DNA of 38,168 bases, from contig JAQBYC010000036.1 in the NCBI GenBank assembly GCA_027623205.1, positions 1 through 38,168 on the forward strand. The letters are read 5' to 3'. Shown one piece after another: positions 17,280 through 25,477 of this stretch (the first letter of the stretch is position 1; each line of letters starts with the position of its first letter). Source of the stretch: Pseudomonadota bacterium (lineage in GTDB: Bacteria > Pseudomonadota > Alphaproteobacteria > GCA-2731375). The notes beneath the pieces are model-generated. The model did not search any database, had not been told where the DNA came from, and saw only the letters and a program-made list of their open reading frames with translations. The position numbers were made by a program, and so were the translations under genes.

Positions 17280-18106
17280 GGCTCCATATCCCGGGTGGTC
17301 AGATGATGCAGTTTTGCCTCTGCCGTCATTTTTCCGTCCTGATCAATGCAGCGGTACAGCCGACCTGCAGGATCGCTGTACAGGGTCAATTGGTCATCCC
17401 AGAACACGGGCCGCAGAAAACGTGTTTCCAGGTCCATTTCCCAGGGCATGGCGCGCTGGACGATGACGCCGTGCAGGGCTGTCAATTGCATCAGACCTTG
17501 GGCCAGAGGCGCGCGATAACCCCGGGATCGGGCGAATACGGGATCGGAATGAATTTTATTGCCGACCTCTTTGGCATAACCCATGACTTTTTCCGGGTTC
17601 AGTTTCAGATTGCCCACGGACTGCATGCCGAGACGCGGATCGTCACGCTTGGCGGCTGCGGTCTTTTTTCGCACCGCGGGTGTTTCGTCATACGGCAGCA
17701 GGTGTTCCGTCGCCATGCGCAAGGGCACCGTGCCGTTGGCCCGGCGGAAGGCAACGTGGCAGGTCAGATAGCGGCCCCGCGGTCCTTCTCCATAAGGGCC
17801 AATTTCCCCCTCCACGGACAACGCCTCGCCCAGGCGTATGCGGCCGGTCTGGAACAGACGCTGACACACCAGGACACGGCCGTCGTTAGGCAGGCCGGCC
17901 ATGGTCACGGCGCGGGAAACATCCTGCGCAAAGATCGAAACATCGGCCAAACCGTCAAAAAGCGCACCCGATATATCCGTGGTCTGATGATAATGCGCCT
18001 GCCGCGCCTGATCGATATGGCTGGAAAACACCGGAAAACGGGTGCCGACCGGGGCGTCATCATAGGCATTCAATGCGCCGCCGAGGGTTTTTGCTTGATC
18101 GTTCAT
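17276..18106 (-). CDS. MaoC-like double-hotdog protein, paralogue A
   Basis: This 276-residue protein resembles the gene downstream in layout: an N-terminal domain ending RLGEALSVEGEIG, a linker, then NKIHSDPVFARSRGYRAPLAQGLMQL, which matches the MaoC/R-hydratase NPxH and hydrophobic-helix region. The catalytic Asp position appears to hold Val (KEVGNKIH), while the His remains. It is the first gene of the cluster running to 12826 and is divergent from the acyl-CoA dehydrogenase. Co-regulation with CoA metabolism is therefore plausible but inferred. A non-hydratase thioester role or a purely structural role is possible. Confidence 0.7.
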   Translation of the reverse strand: MNDQAKTLGGALNAYDDAPVGTRFPVFSSHIDQARQAHYHQTTDISGALFDGLADVSIFAQDVSRAVTMAGLPNDGRVLVCQRLFQTGRIRLGEALSVEGEIGPYGEGPRGRYLTCHVAFRRANGTVPLRMATEHLLPYDETPAVRKKTAAAKRDDPRLGMQSVGNLKLNPEKVMGYAKEVGNKIHSDPVFARSRGYRAPLAQGLMQLTALHGVIVQRAMPWEMDLETRFLRPVFWDDQLTLYSDPAGRLYRCIDQDGKMTAEAKLHHLTTRDMEP

Positions 18107-18151
18107 ATACGCTTTCCGGGCCGGGCAATGGTGCCAAACCAGCTTGGCGTT

Positions 18152-18184
18152 GCCTTTGGTGGGAGAGATAGCATATTACCGAAT
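18152..18184 (+). promoter_or_regulatory. Candidate promoter for the acyl-CoA dehydrogenase gene
   Basis: TTGCCT and ATATTA separated by 17 bp lie in the divergent intergenic region 18107-18223, upstream of the dehydrogenase ATG at 18224. The -10 element matches the consensus only in part. The opposite-strand promoter for the MaoC-like cluster should also be in this gap, but I could not place it. Confidence 0.25.
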
Positions 18185-18223
18185 GGACACGATAAACTCC
18201 AGCCGCTGATAGGTCCCGCCAAC

Positions 18224-20023
18224 ATGAGTGCATATCAAGCTCCCCTCAAGGATATCCGCTTCACCCTGAGCCAGATTTGCGATCTGGAAAAATTACTGAC
18301 GCTGCCGGATTTCGCCGATTGCGATGGCGATACCATCAATGCGGTCCTGGAAGAGGCCGGGCGCTTGGCTGCAGGCGTTTTGGCCCCCTTGAACCGCCAA
18401 GGGGATGTTCAAGGCGCGACACTGGCCAATGGCGTGGTGACCACGCCTGATGGCTTCCGCGACGCGTATGCGGCATTTCGCGATGGCGGCTGGAACGGCA
18501 TTCAATTCGATCCGCTATATGGCGGCATGGGCCTGCCTCTTGTGATCGGCAATGCCTGTGCCGAGTTGTGGAACAGCGCCAACATGGGTTTTGCCCTATG
18601 CGCCATGTTGACGCAGGGCGCGATCGATGCGGTGAGCACCCATGGCAGCGATGAATTGAAGGAAACCTATCTGGAAAAACTCGTCTCGGGACATTGGACC
18701 GGTACCATGAATTTGACCGAGCCGCAGGCCGGCTCTGACGTGGGCGCTCTGCGCAGTCGGGCCGAGCCGGCCGGGGATGGGACTTGGCGCATCAAGGGGC
18801 AAAAAATCTTCATCACCTATGGCGAGCACGATTTTGCCGAAAATATCATTCACCTGGTGCTGGCCCGCACCCCAGGCAGCCCCGAAGGCACCCGGGGCAT
18901 TTCGCTATTCGTGGTGCCGAAATTTTTGGTCAACCCCGACGGCAGCCTGGGGCAGCGCAATGATCTGCGTTGCATTAACCTGGAAGAAAAACTGGGTATC
19001 CATGCCTCGCCCACGGCGGTCATGAGCTTCGGTGACAATGAAGGCGCGGTTGGTTACCTGCTGGGAGATGAAAATAAAGGCATGCGCTGCATGTTCACCA
19101 TGATGAACGCAGCGCGTCTCGGTGTTGGCGTGGAAGGCCTGGCCATTGCCGAAGCCGCCTATCAACATGCCGTGGCTTATGCCTTGGAACGGCGTCAGGG
19201 CAAGGCCATCGGCGCCACGGACTCGGGACCCGCGGCCATCGTGGAGCACGCCGATGTGCGCCGCATGCTAATGACCATGAAGGCGCAGATCGATGCCATG
19301 CGGGCATTGTGCTACGTCAACGGTCAGGCCCTGGATTTGTCCCGCCACCACGGCGATGAGGCGCAACGTGCCTGGTTTGGCCAGCTGGCCGAATTGTTAA
19401 CGCCATTATCCAAGGCCTGGTGCACGGATCTGGGTTGCGAGATCGCCTCCCTGGGGGTGCAAATTCATGGCGGCATGGGCTTCATTGAAGAAACCGGTGC
19501 GGCACAATTTTACCGCGATGCCCGTATCGCCCCGATTTACGAAGGCACCAACGGTATCCAGGCGCTGGATCTGGTGATGCGAAAACTGGGCCTGCAGGGG
19601 GGTGAGGTGGTGCGCCGGTATCTGGGCGAGATGCGCAGCCTGGACGCGGCTTTGGCGGGGGGCGGCGAGACCTTCGCCAAGACCCGTGCAAATCTGGGCG
19701 CCGCCCTTGACAGCTTGGAGGCTGCCACTCGGTGGTTGGCGGAAGCCGCGGTGGCGGACCCCAACGCCGCCGCCGCCGGCGCGACGCCCTATTTGCGCAT
19801 GTTCGGACTGACGGTTGGCGGGTATCTCATTGCCAAGGGCGGTTTGGCCGCCGCCGCCCAGGCGGGCGAAGCAGATGCAGATACGCCGTTCCTGGCGACC
19901 CGGGTCGCCACAGCGTGTTTTTATGGCGAGCAATTATTGCCGCAGGCGCCGGCCCTGTTACCCAGCATCACCGCCGGATCCGGACCCTTGTACGCCATCG
20001 CGCCCGAGCAACTTGTAAGCTAG
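18224..20023 (+). CDS. DmdC-like acyl-CoA dehydrogenase
   Basis: This is an FAD-dependent acyl-CoA dehydrogenase of 599 aa. The extra N-terminal and C-terminal length is typical of the DmdC (3-methylmercaptopropionyl-CoA dehydrogenase) / long AcdH group rather than classic 380-residue enzymes. Signatures are MNLTEPQAGSDVGALRSRAE, ARLGVGVEGLAIAEAAYQHA and DARIAPIYEGTNGIQALDL with the catalytic Glu440. The C-terminal ~120 residues form the additional helical domain. The frame stays open upstream across the antisense of the MaoC-like genes, but the family-like start is MSAYQAPLKDIRF at 18224, preceded by AGG. Natural substrate unknown; DMSP-related use is only a possibility. Confidence 0.9.
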   Translation: MSAYQAPLKDIRFTLSQICDLEKLLTLPDFADCDGDTINAVLEEAGRLAAGVLAPLNRQGDVQGATLANGVVTTPDGFRDAYAAFRDGGWNGIQFDPLYGGMGLPLVIGNACAELWNSANMGFALCAMLTQGAIDAVSTHGSDELKETYLEKLVSGHWTGTMNLTEPQAGSDVGALRSRAEPAGDGTWRIKGQKIFITYGEHDFAENIIHLVLARTPGSPEGTRGISLFVVPKFLVNPDGSLGQRNDLRCINLEEKLGIHASPTAVMSFGDNEGAVGYLLGDENKGMRCMFTMMNAARLGVGVEGLAIAEAAYQHAVAYALERRQGKAIGATDSGPAAIVEHADVRRMLMTMKAQIDAMRALCYVNGQALDLSRHHGDEAQRAWFGQLAELLTPLSKAWCTDLGCEIASLGVQIHGGMGFIEETGAAQFYRDARIAPIYEGTNGIQALDLVMRKLGLQGGEVVRRYLGEMRSLDAALAGGGETFAKTRANLGAALDSLEAATRWLAEAAVADPNAAAAGATPYLRMFGLTVGGYLIAKGGLAAAAQAGEADADTPFLATRVATACFYGEQLLPQAPALLPSITAGSGPLYAIAPEQLVS

Positions 20024-20109
20024 CGGATTGGAATCAGCCCAGAGTTCCGGCGCGTGGATTGAACTCGCAACTTCCGGCGCTGCTTTTGTTTCGCGATGCT
20101 AATATTCAA

Positions 20110-22758
20110 TCATGTGTCTAAAGCGGCGCGCACCATGTTTGCCAGGTCGAACTTGCGAAAAGGCTTCCGCAGCACTTCCGTATCATCGGCGAGGTCATCT
20201 ACAGGCAGCATCGAATCCGACGTATAGCCTGACATGTACAACACCTTAATGTTGGGAAGCCGCGCCACGGCTTCTTTCGCCAGGTCGGGGCCGCTTATGC
20301 CGCCCGGCATCACCATATCCGTCAACAGCAGATCGATGTCCGTCACACTCTCCAGTTCCGCCAAGGCCGATTTCCCGTTCCAGGCTTCAAGGACCGTATA
20401 GTCCAAGCTAACGAGAAGTCTTACCGCCAGTCGCCGTATATCCGGATCGTCTTCGACCACAAGGACCGTCTCACCGCGTCCTTTCGGCATCGTCGCGCTC
20501 TTTTCCGGCGCAACTGTTGGTGCCAGCGACGTATAGGGCAAATATAGGCGCACGGTCGTCCCGACATCCAACTCGCTTTCAATCTCGACATGACCACCGG
20601 ACTGTTTGGTGAAACCGAACACCATGCTGAGACCAAGTCCTGACCCCTTGCCCACATCCTTGGTCGTAAAAAACGGCTCGAAGACGTGAGAAAGAACCTC
20701 CTGTGACATACCCATCCCCGTGTCACTCACCGCAAGCCTCACAAATTCGCCTGCCGTCATCTCGGGACGGGTCGAGACATCCTCGTCGTCGAGCCGTACT
20801 TTCATCGTCTCGATGATCAGTTTGCCGCCCCCCGGCATCGCGTCTCGGGCGTTGACGGCGAGATTGAGCAGTGCGCTTTCCAACTGGGCCGGATCAACCT
20901 CTGTCGTACACCGGCCCGGGTGCTGCTTTGTCTCGATCTCGACCGTTGCACCCAATGTTCGCTGCAGCATTTCAAGCATGCCTGACACCGTTTCAGTCAG
21001 GTCGATGACTTTGGGTGACAACGGCTGTTTGCGTGAAAATGCGAGGAGTTGGGCGTTTAAATTCGCGCCGCTAAGCGCGGCCTTCGTCGCATTTTCCAAC
21101 AAAGGACGCAATTCCGCGTTGCCTTCTAGGTCCTCATTTATGATATCGAGATTGCCTATAATGACGGCTAGCAGATTGTTGAAGTCGTGTGCGATGCCGC
21201 CCGTGAGTTGGCCTACCGCCTCCATTTTCTGCGCCTGGATGAGGCGGTTCTCGAGGTTGCGTCGATGCAGCTCGGCCGCAGCGCGATTGGCCAGGATATG
21301 GAGCAGGTCCATGGCCGTGCCAAAATCGTCAAGCGGTTCGCGATGCATCATGACGATCAGACCAAGGTGCGTGCCATCAGGATCGAACAGCGGCATGCCG
21401 ATATAGCTTTGAACCTCCAGCATTATCAGCTTCTTGTCCCTGGGAAACTCCAATTGGACGTCGCGCCTGTAGATGCAGGTTTTTTTGCCAAACACATTTT
21501 CGCATGGCGCGCCAATGAGGTTGTAATCGAAATTATCGGCAACAACCCCATCGCGGCAAAAAGCTATCGTGCGAATCTGGTTGCCACTGGCGGCTGCAAG
21601 TTCGCCTATAAAAACATAATCGACCTGTAGAATTTGGGCGAGGCTGCGTACCAGCTGCTCAAAAGCATTCTCGCCAGTGGCGGAAGAAACGGCTTCGGCA
21701 ACGGCAGTAAGCTTTTGGTGTGCCGCATCGTTTGCGTTCGCCATGGCATTGAAGGTTTCTCGTAGCGCCTTCAACTCTCGCGGGGCAGCTTTGTTGATCG
21801 CGGGGACCCGAACACTGCGGACACCACCGGCCATCTCTCGCGCGGTATTGACCACGGCAAGCACCGGGCGCGTCAGGTATCCGGAAAGAAACCAGCTCAG
21901 GATAGCGGCTGCCAGTACCCCAGCGGCGATGACTCCCAACGCATATCTCTGGACCGCATCTGCCCGCGCGCGTAGTTCCGACAAGGGTTGTGGAATCATC
22001 ACGCCCCAATTCGGCCCCGGAACCCAGGCGAAACCCGCGATCATATCGTCTTTCAAGGCCGGCGAATAAAATGTCGCAACACCGGTTTCCATATTCAGCA
22101 TCCGTTTGACCGGCTCCACTGCCGATATATCTTTCATTGTTTGCCGCCACATTGGCAACGGATGAGCAAGAACCTTACCCTTATGATCGACAATCGCCGC
22201 ATGGCCGCGTGTGCCGAATGAGATGGCCTTTGCAAGTTCTACGATGTAATCGGTAGTAATGGCGCCAACGGATAAATAGTCGCCAACGATCAAGACGACA
22301 TAGATTAATGGCCCGCCGTGGGGGCCTGGCAATACTTCCGTAAATTTGACTTCATCCTTTGAAGCTATTTCCTTGAAAATGGCCAACCGCTTTGCGGGTA
22401 CACGCTCTGGGCATGGCGCACCTTCTTCGTACAGCGAGTGAACGACGGTTCCATCCCCAATTCTTGCCACGCATATATGTCGAAAATTCAAGTTGGAAAG
22501 GATTTCCTTGGTTGCCGTGAGCGGCGTATCCCGAACCAAATTCAAGGTCAGGGACCGAAAGGTCGATTTTACGTCGCGGTCATAGCGCTGCAACGCCGCG
22601 CCCATGTTTCGCGCCAACAACAGGTGACGGTCGGTAACATCCGAGAGCTCTTTATCGAACGCACGGGAATGCGGCCAGACGCCGAAAAAAACGACCGGAA
22701 TAAGGGCGGCCATCGATAAAACGATGAAGAGGAGAAGTCTTAATCCCATCGATCTCAT
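20110..22758 (-). CDS. Hybrid sensor histidine kinase (Cache-HAMP-GAF-HisKA-HATPase-REC)
   Basis: This 882-residue membrane kinase has TM1 (6-27), an extracytoplasmic Cache-like sensor with a PDC-type fold (GTRGHAAIVDHKGKVLAHPLP), TM2 (about 275-293), HAMP, a GAF-like domain (about 370-530), and HisKA with the acceptor in GGIAHDFNNLLAV, His524. The HATPase has NLAVNARDAM, DTGMGMS and GSGLGLSMV. A C-terminal receiver (763-882) carries the phospho-Asp814 in LLLTDMVMPGG. Such kinases act in phosphorelays, and no partner is nearby. A GGGAG site precedes the ATG at 22758. Base composition looks slightly lower in GC than neighbouring genes (by eye). The sensed ligand is unknown. Confidence 0.92.
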   Translation of the reverse strand: MRSMGLRLLLFIVLSMAALIPVVFFGVWPHSRAFDKELSDVTDRHLLLARNMGAALQRYDRDVKSTFRSLTLNLVRDTPLTATKEILSNLNFRHICVARIGDGTVVHSLYEEGAPCPERVPAKRLAIFKEIASKDEVKFTEVLPGPHGGPLIYVVLIVGDYLSVGAITTDYIVELAKAISFGTRGHAAIVDHKGKVLAHPLPMWRQTMKDISAVEPVKRMLNMETGVATFYSPALKDDMIAGFAWVPGPNWGVMIPQPLSELRARADAVQRYALGVIAAGVLAAAILSWFLSGYLTRPVLAVVNTAREMAGGVRSVRVPAINKAAPRELKALRETFNAMANANDAAHQKLTAVAEAVSSATGENAFEQLVRSLAQILQVDYVFIGELAAASGNQIRTIAFCRDGVVADNFDYNLIGAPCENVFGKKTCIYRRDVQLEFPRDKKLIMLEVQSYIGMPLFDPDGTHLGLIVMMHREPLDDFGTAMDLLHILANRAAAELHRRNLENRLIQAQKMEAVGQLTGGIAHDFNNLLAVIIGNLDIINEDLEGNAELRPLLENATKAALSGANLNAQLLAFSRKQPLSPKVIDLTETVSGMLEMLQRTLGATVEIETKQHPGRCTTEVDPAQLESALLNLAVNARDAMPGGGKLIIETMKVRLDDEDVSTRPEMTAGEFVRLAVSDTGMGMSQEVLSHVFEPFFTTKDVGKGSGLGLSMVFGFTKQSGGHVEIESELDVGTTVRLYLPYTSLAPTVAPEKSATMPKGRGETVLVVEDDPDIRRLAVRLLVSLDYTVLEAWNGKSALAELESVTDIDLLLTDMVMPGGISGPDLAKEAVARLPNIKVLYMSGYTSDSMLPVDDLADDTEVLRKPFRKFDLANMVRAALDT

Positions 22759-22924
22759 TGACTCCCAACCAAAGCGGACAGTTGAATTTGACGCACTTTG
22801 GGATACAGGTTTGACAATTGGTCCGGCTGCGCAAGACGGGCGCCCTGAGCCGAGGCACTATGGTCTAACGATAACCTTCAGAATTGTGGTAACAGTAGCC
22901 AAATTGCGCCGCCGTTGAAATTAT

Positions 22925-23098
22925 TTATGCCCGCATCCTCGCGGACAACCAGATAACTGTCCGTTGGCGGCGTCCTGGCGCCGCCCATAGTGACCCTGAA
23001 ACGCCGGCTGCGGGCGGCAATCAAAGTCAACCGGCAGTGCCACTATGGCGCGGTGTGCTGGTTCGATGGATTTAGCCTTGAATCCAGGCTTATGCGGC
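22925..23098 (-). ncRNA. Candidate structured RNA between trmFO and the hybrid kinase
   Basis: The segment contains three near-adjacent stem-loops. One is CGGACA/TGTCCG (22942-22947 with 22958-22963). The second is a 7-bp GC stem GGCGGCG/CGCCGCC (22966-22972 with 22979-22985) with a 6-nt loop. The third is a long arm with CCATAGTG/CACTATGG (22985-22992 with 23041-23048) enclosing GCCGG/CCGGC. GCCCGCAT (22929-22936) and ATGCGGC (23092-23098) could close the whole structure, with one bulge. Size and layout resemble a 6S-like RNA, but I cannot confirm a family or the strand. It overlaps the last codons of trmFO and could be a leader of the kinase transcript. Confidence 0.35.
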
Positions 23099-24454
23099 AA
23101 GCCAGGCGGCCAAATCATTGAGGGCCCGGTCCGCATAGGCCGCCTTGCGCAGTTTCTTCTTTACGGGCGGTCTCAATAAGGGAAACAGGCCGAAATTGGC
23201 GTTCATGGGCTGAAAATCCAACACCTTGCCAGCATTGGTATCCCGGTGCTTCGCGGCGCCGGTGATATGACCGAGTAACGTACCCATCGACGTTGTCGCC
23301 GGCGGCAGCGCCGGGCTTTGGCCCAAACGCTCGGCAGCGGCGAAACGGCCGGTCAACAGGCCTATGGCGGCGCTTTCCACATAACCCTCAACGCCGGTGA
23401 TCTGGCCTGCGAAGCGCAGGCGCGGTTGGGCCATCAGGCGGCAGGTGCCATCCAACAGCGCAGGGCTGTTCAAGAACGTATTGCGGTGGATGCCGCCCAT
23501 GCGGGCAAAGCGGGCGCTTTCCAGGCCGGGAATGGTGCGCAGAATTTCCGCCTGGGCGCCATGCTTCAACTTGGTTTGAAACCCGACCAGATTATACAGA
23601 GTCCCCTGGGCGTTATCCTGGCGCAGTTGCACTACAGCATATGGCTTGATGTCGGGCTGGTGGGCGTTGGTCAGGCCGACCGGCTTCATGGGTCCGAAAC
23701 GCAGGGTCTCCGGGCCCCGCTCGGCCATCACTTCGACCGGCAGGCAGCCTTCAAAATAAGGCGTATCGCGCTCCCAATCGTGAAATTCGGTCATTTCGCC
23801 GGCCAGCAGGGTTGCAACAAAGGCCTCGTATTGATCCTTGCTCAAAGGGCAGTTCAGGTAATCCTTGCCCGTGCCGCCCGGTCCCGGCTTGTCATAGCGG
23901 GATTGAAACCAGGCTTGGCTCATATCGACGGAATCCGCATAGACAATGGGCGCGATGGCATCGAAAAAAGCCAGATGCTCGGCTCCCGTCAGATCGACGA
24001 TGGCGGTGGCCAAATTGGGTGAGGTGAGGGGGCCGGTGGCGACAATCACGCTATCCCAGTCCGCGGGCGGCAGGCCGGTCACTTCACCCCTGGCCAGCGC
24101 CACCAAGGGTTCGGCGGCCAGGGCGGCGCCGACATGGGCGGAAAAGGCTGCGCGGTCCATGGCCAAGGCGCCGCCCGCCGGTACCTTGTTGGCATCGGCG
24201 GCGGCCATGATCAGGCTGTCGCAGCGGCGCATTTCCTCGTGCAGCAGTCCGACGGCGCTGGCCTGGGCATCGTCGGAGCGGAAGGAGTTGGAACAGACCA
24301 GTTCCGCCAGACCATCGCTCCTATGGGCCTCGGTCATGCGTTCGGGGCGCATTTCATGCAGCACAACCCCCACGCCGGCACGCGCGATTTGCCAGGCCGC
24401 CTCGGAGCCGGCCAGGCCGCCGCCAATGACGTGAATGGGTTTATATGGCTTCAT
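23090..24454 (-). CDS. trmFO: TrmFO, folate/FAD-dependent tRNA (uracil-54-C5-)-methyltransferase
   Basis: TrmFO uses methylenetetrahydrofolate and FAD to make m5U54 in the tRNA T-loop. The 454-residue protein has the N-terminal FAD motif [15 protein letters not shown], then [29 protein letters not shown] (family signature), and late [20 protein letters not shown] and [11 protein letters not shown] chose the ATG at 24454 ([13 protein letters not shown]); the ATG at 24469 adds five residues, and neither has a clear ribosome binding site. The C-terminus partly overlaps the candidate RNA. It is divergent from the dioxygenase gene, with 188 bp between the chosen starts. Confidence 0.95.
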   Translation of the reverse strand: MKPYKPIHVIGGGLAGSEAAWQIARAGVGVVLHEMRPERMTEAHRSDGLAELVCSNSFRSDDAQASAVGLLHEEMRRCDSLIMAAADANKVPAGGALAMDRAAFSAHVGAALAAEPLVALARGEVTGLPPADWDSVIVATGPLTSPNLATAIVDLTGAEHLAFFDAIAPIVYADSVDMSQAWFQSRYDKPGPGGTGKDYLNCPLSKDQYEAFVATLLAGEMTEFHDWERDTPYFEGCLPVEVMAERGPETLRFGPMKPVGLTNAHQPDIKPYAVVQLRQDNAQGTLYNLVGFQTKLKHGAQAEILRTIPGLESARFARMGGIHRNTFLNSPALLDGTCRLMAQPRLRFAGQITGVEGYVESAAIGLLTGRFAAAERLGQSPALPPATTSMGTLLGHITGAAKHRDTNAGKVLDFQPMNANFGLFPLLRPPVKKKLRKAAYADRALNDLAAWLAA

Positions 24455-24563
24455 TCTATCTGGAATCATGGGCGGTTAGATAAGCCCCTCCAGGCCAGGA
24501 TGCAACAGGCCCTTCTGTCATCTCCTGTGTCATCCGCAGGGTACCTGCAAACCTGATTGGGGC

Positions 24564-24593
24564 TTGTCTCGCTGGCGCCGGTAAGTTTAACAT
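24564..24593 (+). promoter_or_regulatory. Candidate promoter for the TauD-like dioxygenase gene
   Basis: TTGTCT (24564-24569) and TAACAT (24588-24593) are 18 bp apart and about 50 bp upstream of the dioxygenase ATG. Apart from inverted repeats such as AAGCCCC/GGGGCTT and GCAGG/CCTGC in 24470-24642, this is the only promoter-like signal I see there. Match to the consensus is partial. Confidence 0.3.
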
Positions 24594-24642
24594 AAGTCCG
24601 GGCGCGTCCGTTCCGGGCGGCAAGTAAATTTGGGGACGTCTT

Positions 24643-25470
24643 ATGATCTTGAGCAATATCCGCGTGAAACCATTGACGGCGGCCATCGGGGCCGAGGTGG
24701 AGGGTGTTAGCCTGGCCGAACCGTTAAGTGATGCCACCTTTACCGCCTTGCACGATGCCTTGATGGATCATCAGGTAATTTTCTTTCGTGACCAGGAGAT
24801 GACCCTGGAACAGCACAAGGATTTCGGCCGCCGCTTTGGCGACTTGCATGTGCATCCGGCGGCGCCGGGTCCGAAAGGGCATCCTGAAATTCTGGTCATC
24901 CATGCAGACGAGAAATCCAAGCATGTCGCGGGTGAGGGCTGGCACACGGACGTCAGTTGCGATGTGGAACCCCCCATGGGCAGCATCCTGCACATCCACA
25001 CCGCGCCCGAGGTTGGCGGCGATACCCTGTTCTCCAACATGTACGCGGCCTATGAATCCCTGTCGGACAGGATGCAGCAATTTCTTGATGGCCTGACCGC
25101 CATGCATCGCTCGGAACATGTACACAAGGGCCGCTACGGCCTGAAGGAAAAATTGCGCGATGACGACTATCCGGAAGCCATTCACCCGGTCGTGCGCACC
25201 CATCCGGTGACCGGGCGCAAGGGGCTTTACGTCAATGCCTCGTTCACCACAAGAATTATGGAGTTAAGCAAGGCGGAAAGTCACGATATTCTGCAAATGC
25301 TGTGCAACCACATTGCCCGCGGCGTGCAATTCCAGTGCCGCTACCGCTGGGAGAACAATTCTGTGGCGTTTTGGGACAACCGATGTGTCCAGCATCATGC
25401 GGCCTGGGACTATTACCCCAACGTCCGCCACGGCTACCGTGTCACCATCCAAGGTGACCGGCCGGTTTAG
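24643..25470 (+). CDS. TauD/TfdA-family Fe(II)/2-oxoglutarate dioxygenase
   Basis: The 275-residue protein belongs to the TauD/TfdA family, which hydroxylates small organic acids such as taurine and releases sulfite in the taurine case. The iron facial triad is visible as His101 and Asp103 (WHTDVS) and a distal His251 (NRCVQHHAAWDYYPN). The 2-oxoglutarate-binding Arg is in HGYRVTIQGDRP (Arg266). GGDTLFSNMYAAYESL is typical of the family. The ATG at 24643 has GGGGACG about 5 nt upstream. Substrate specificity cannot be read from motifs. Convergent with the acyl-CoA ligase gene, with a 7-nt gap. Confidence 0.9.
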   Translation: MILSNIRVKPLTAAIGAEVEGVSLAEPLSDATFTALHDALMDHQVIFFRDQEMTLEQHKDFGRRFGDLHVHPAAPGPKGHPEILVIHADEKSKHVAGEGWHTDVSCDVEPPMGSILHIHTAPEVGGDTLFSNMYAAYESLSDRMQQFLDGLTAMHRSEHVHKGRYGLKEKLRDDDYPEAIHPVVRTHPVTGRKGLYVNASFTTRIMELSKAESHDILQMLCNHIARGVQFQCRYRWENNSVAFWDNRCVQHHAAWDYYPNVRHGYRVTIQGDRPV

Positions 25471-25477
25471 AACCTAA

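Noticed and set aside
17303-18223. A long plus-strand open frame extending the acyl-CoA dehydrogenase upstream to 17303
   Set aside because: The extension is antisense to the well-supported MaoC-like genes, has no family similarity and no ribosome binding site. The family-like start is 18224.
22921-23136. A 71-residue minus-strand open frame in the trmFO-kinase gap
   Set aside because: Its N-terminus overlaps trmFO in another frame, composition is not protein-like, and the DNA is full of stem-loops, so an RNA role is more likely.
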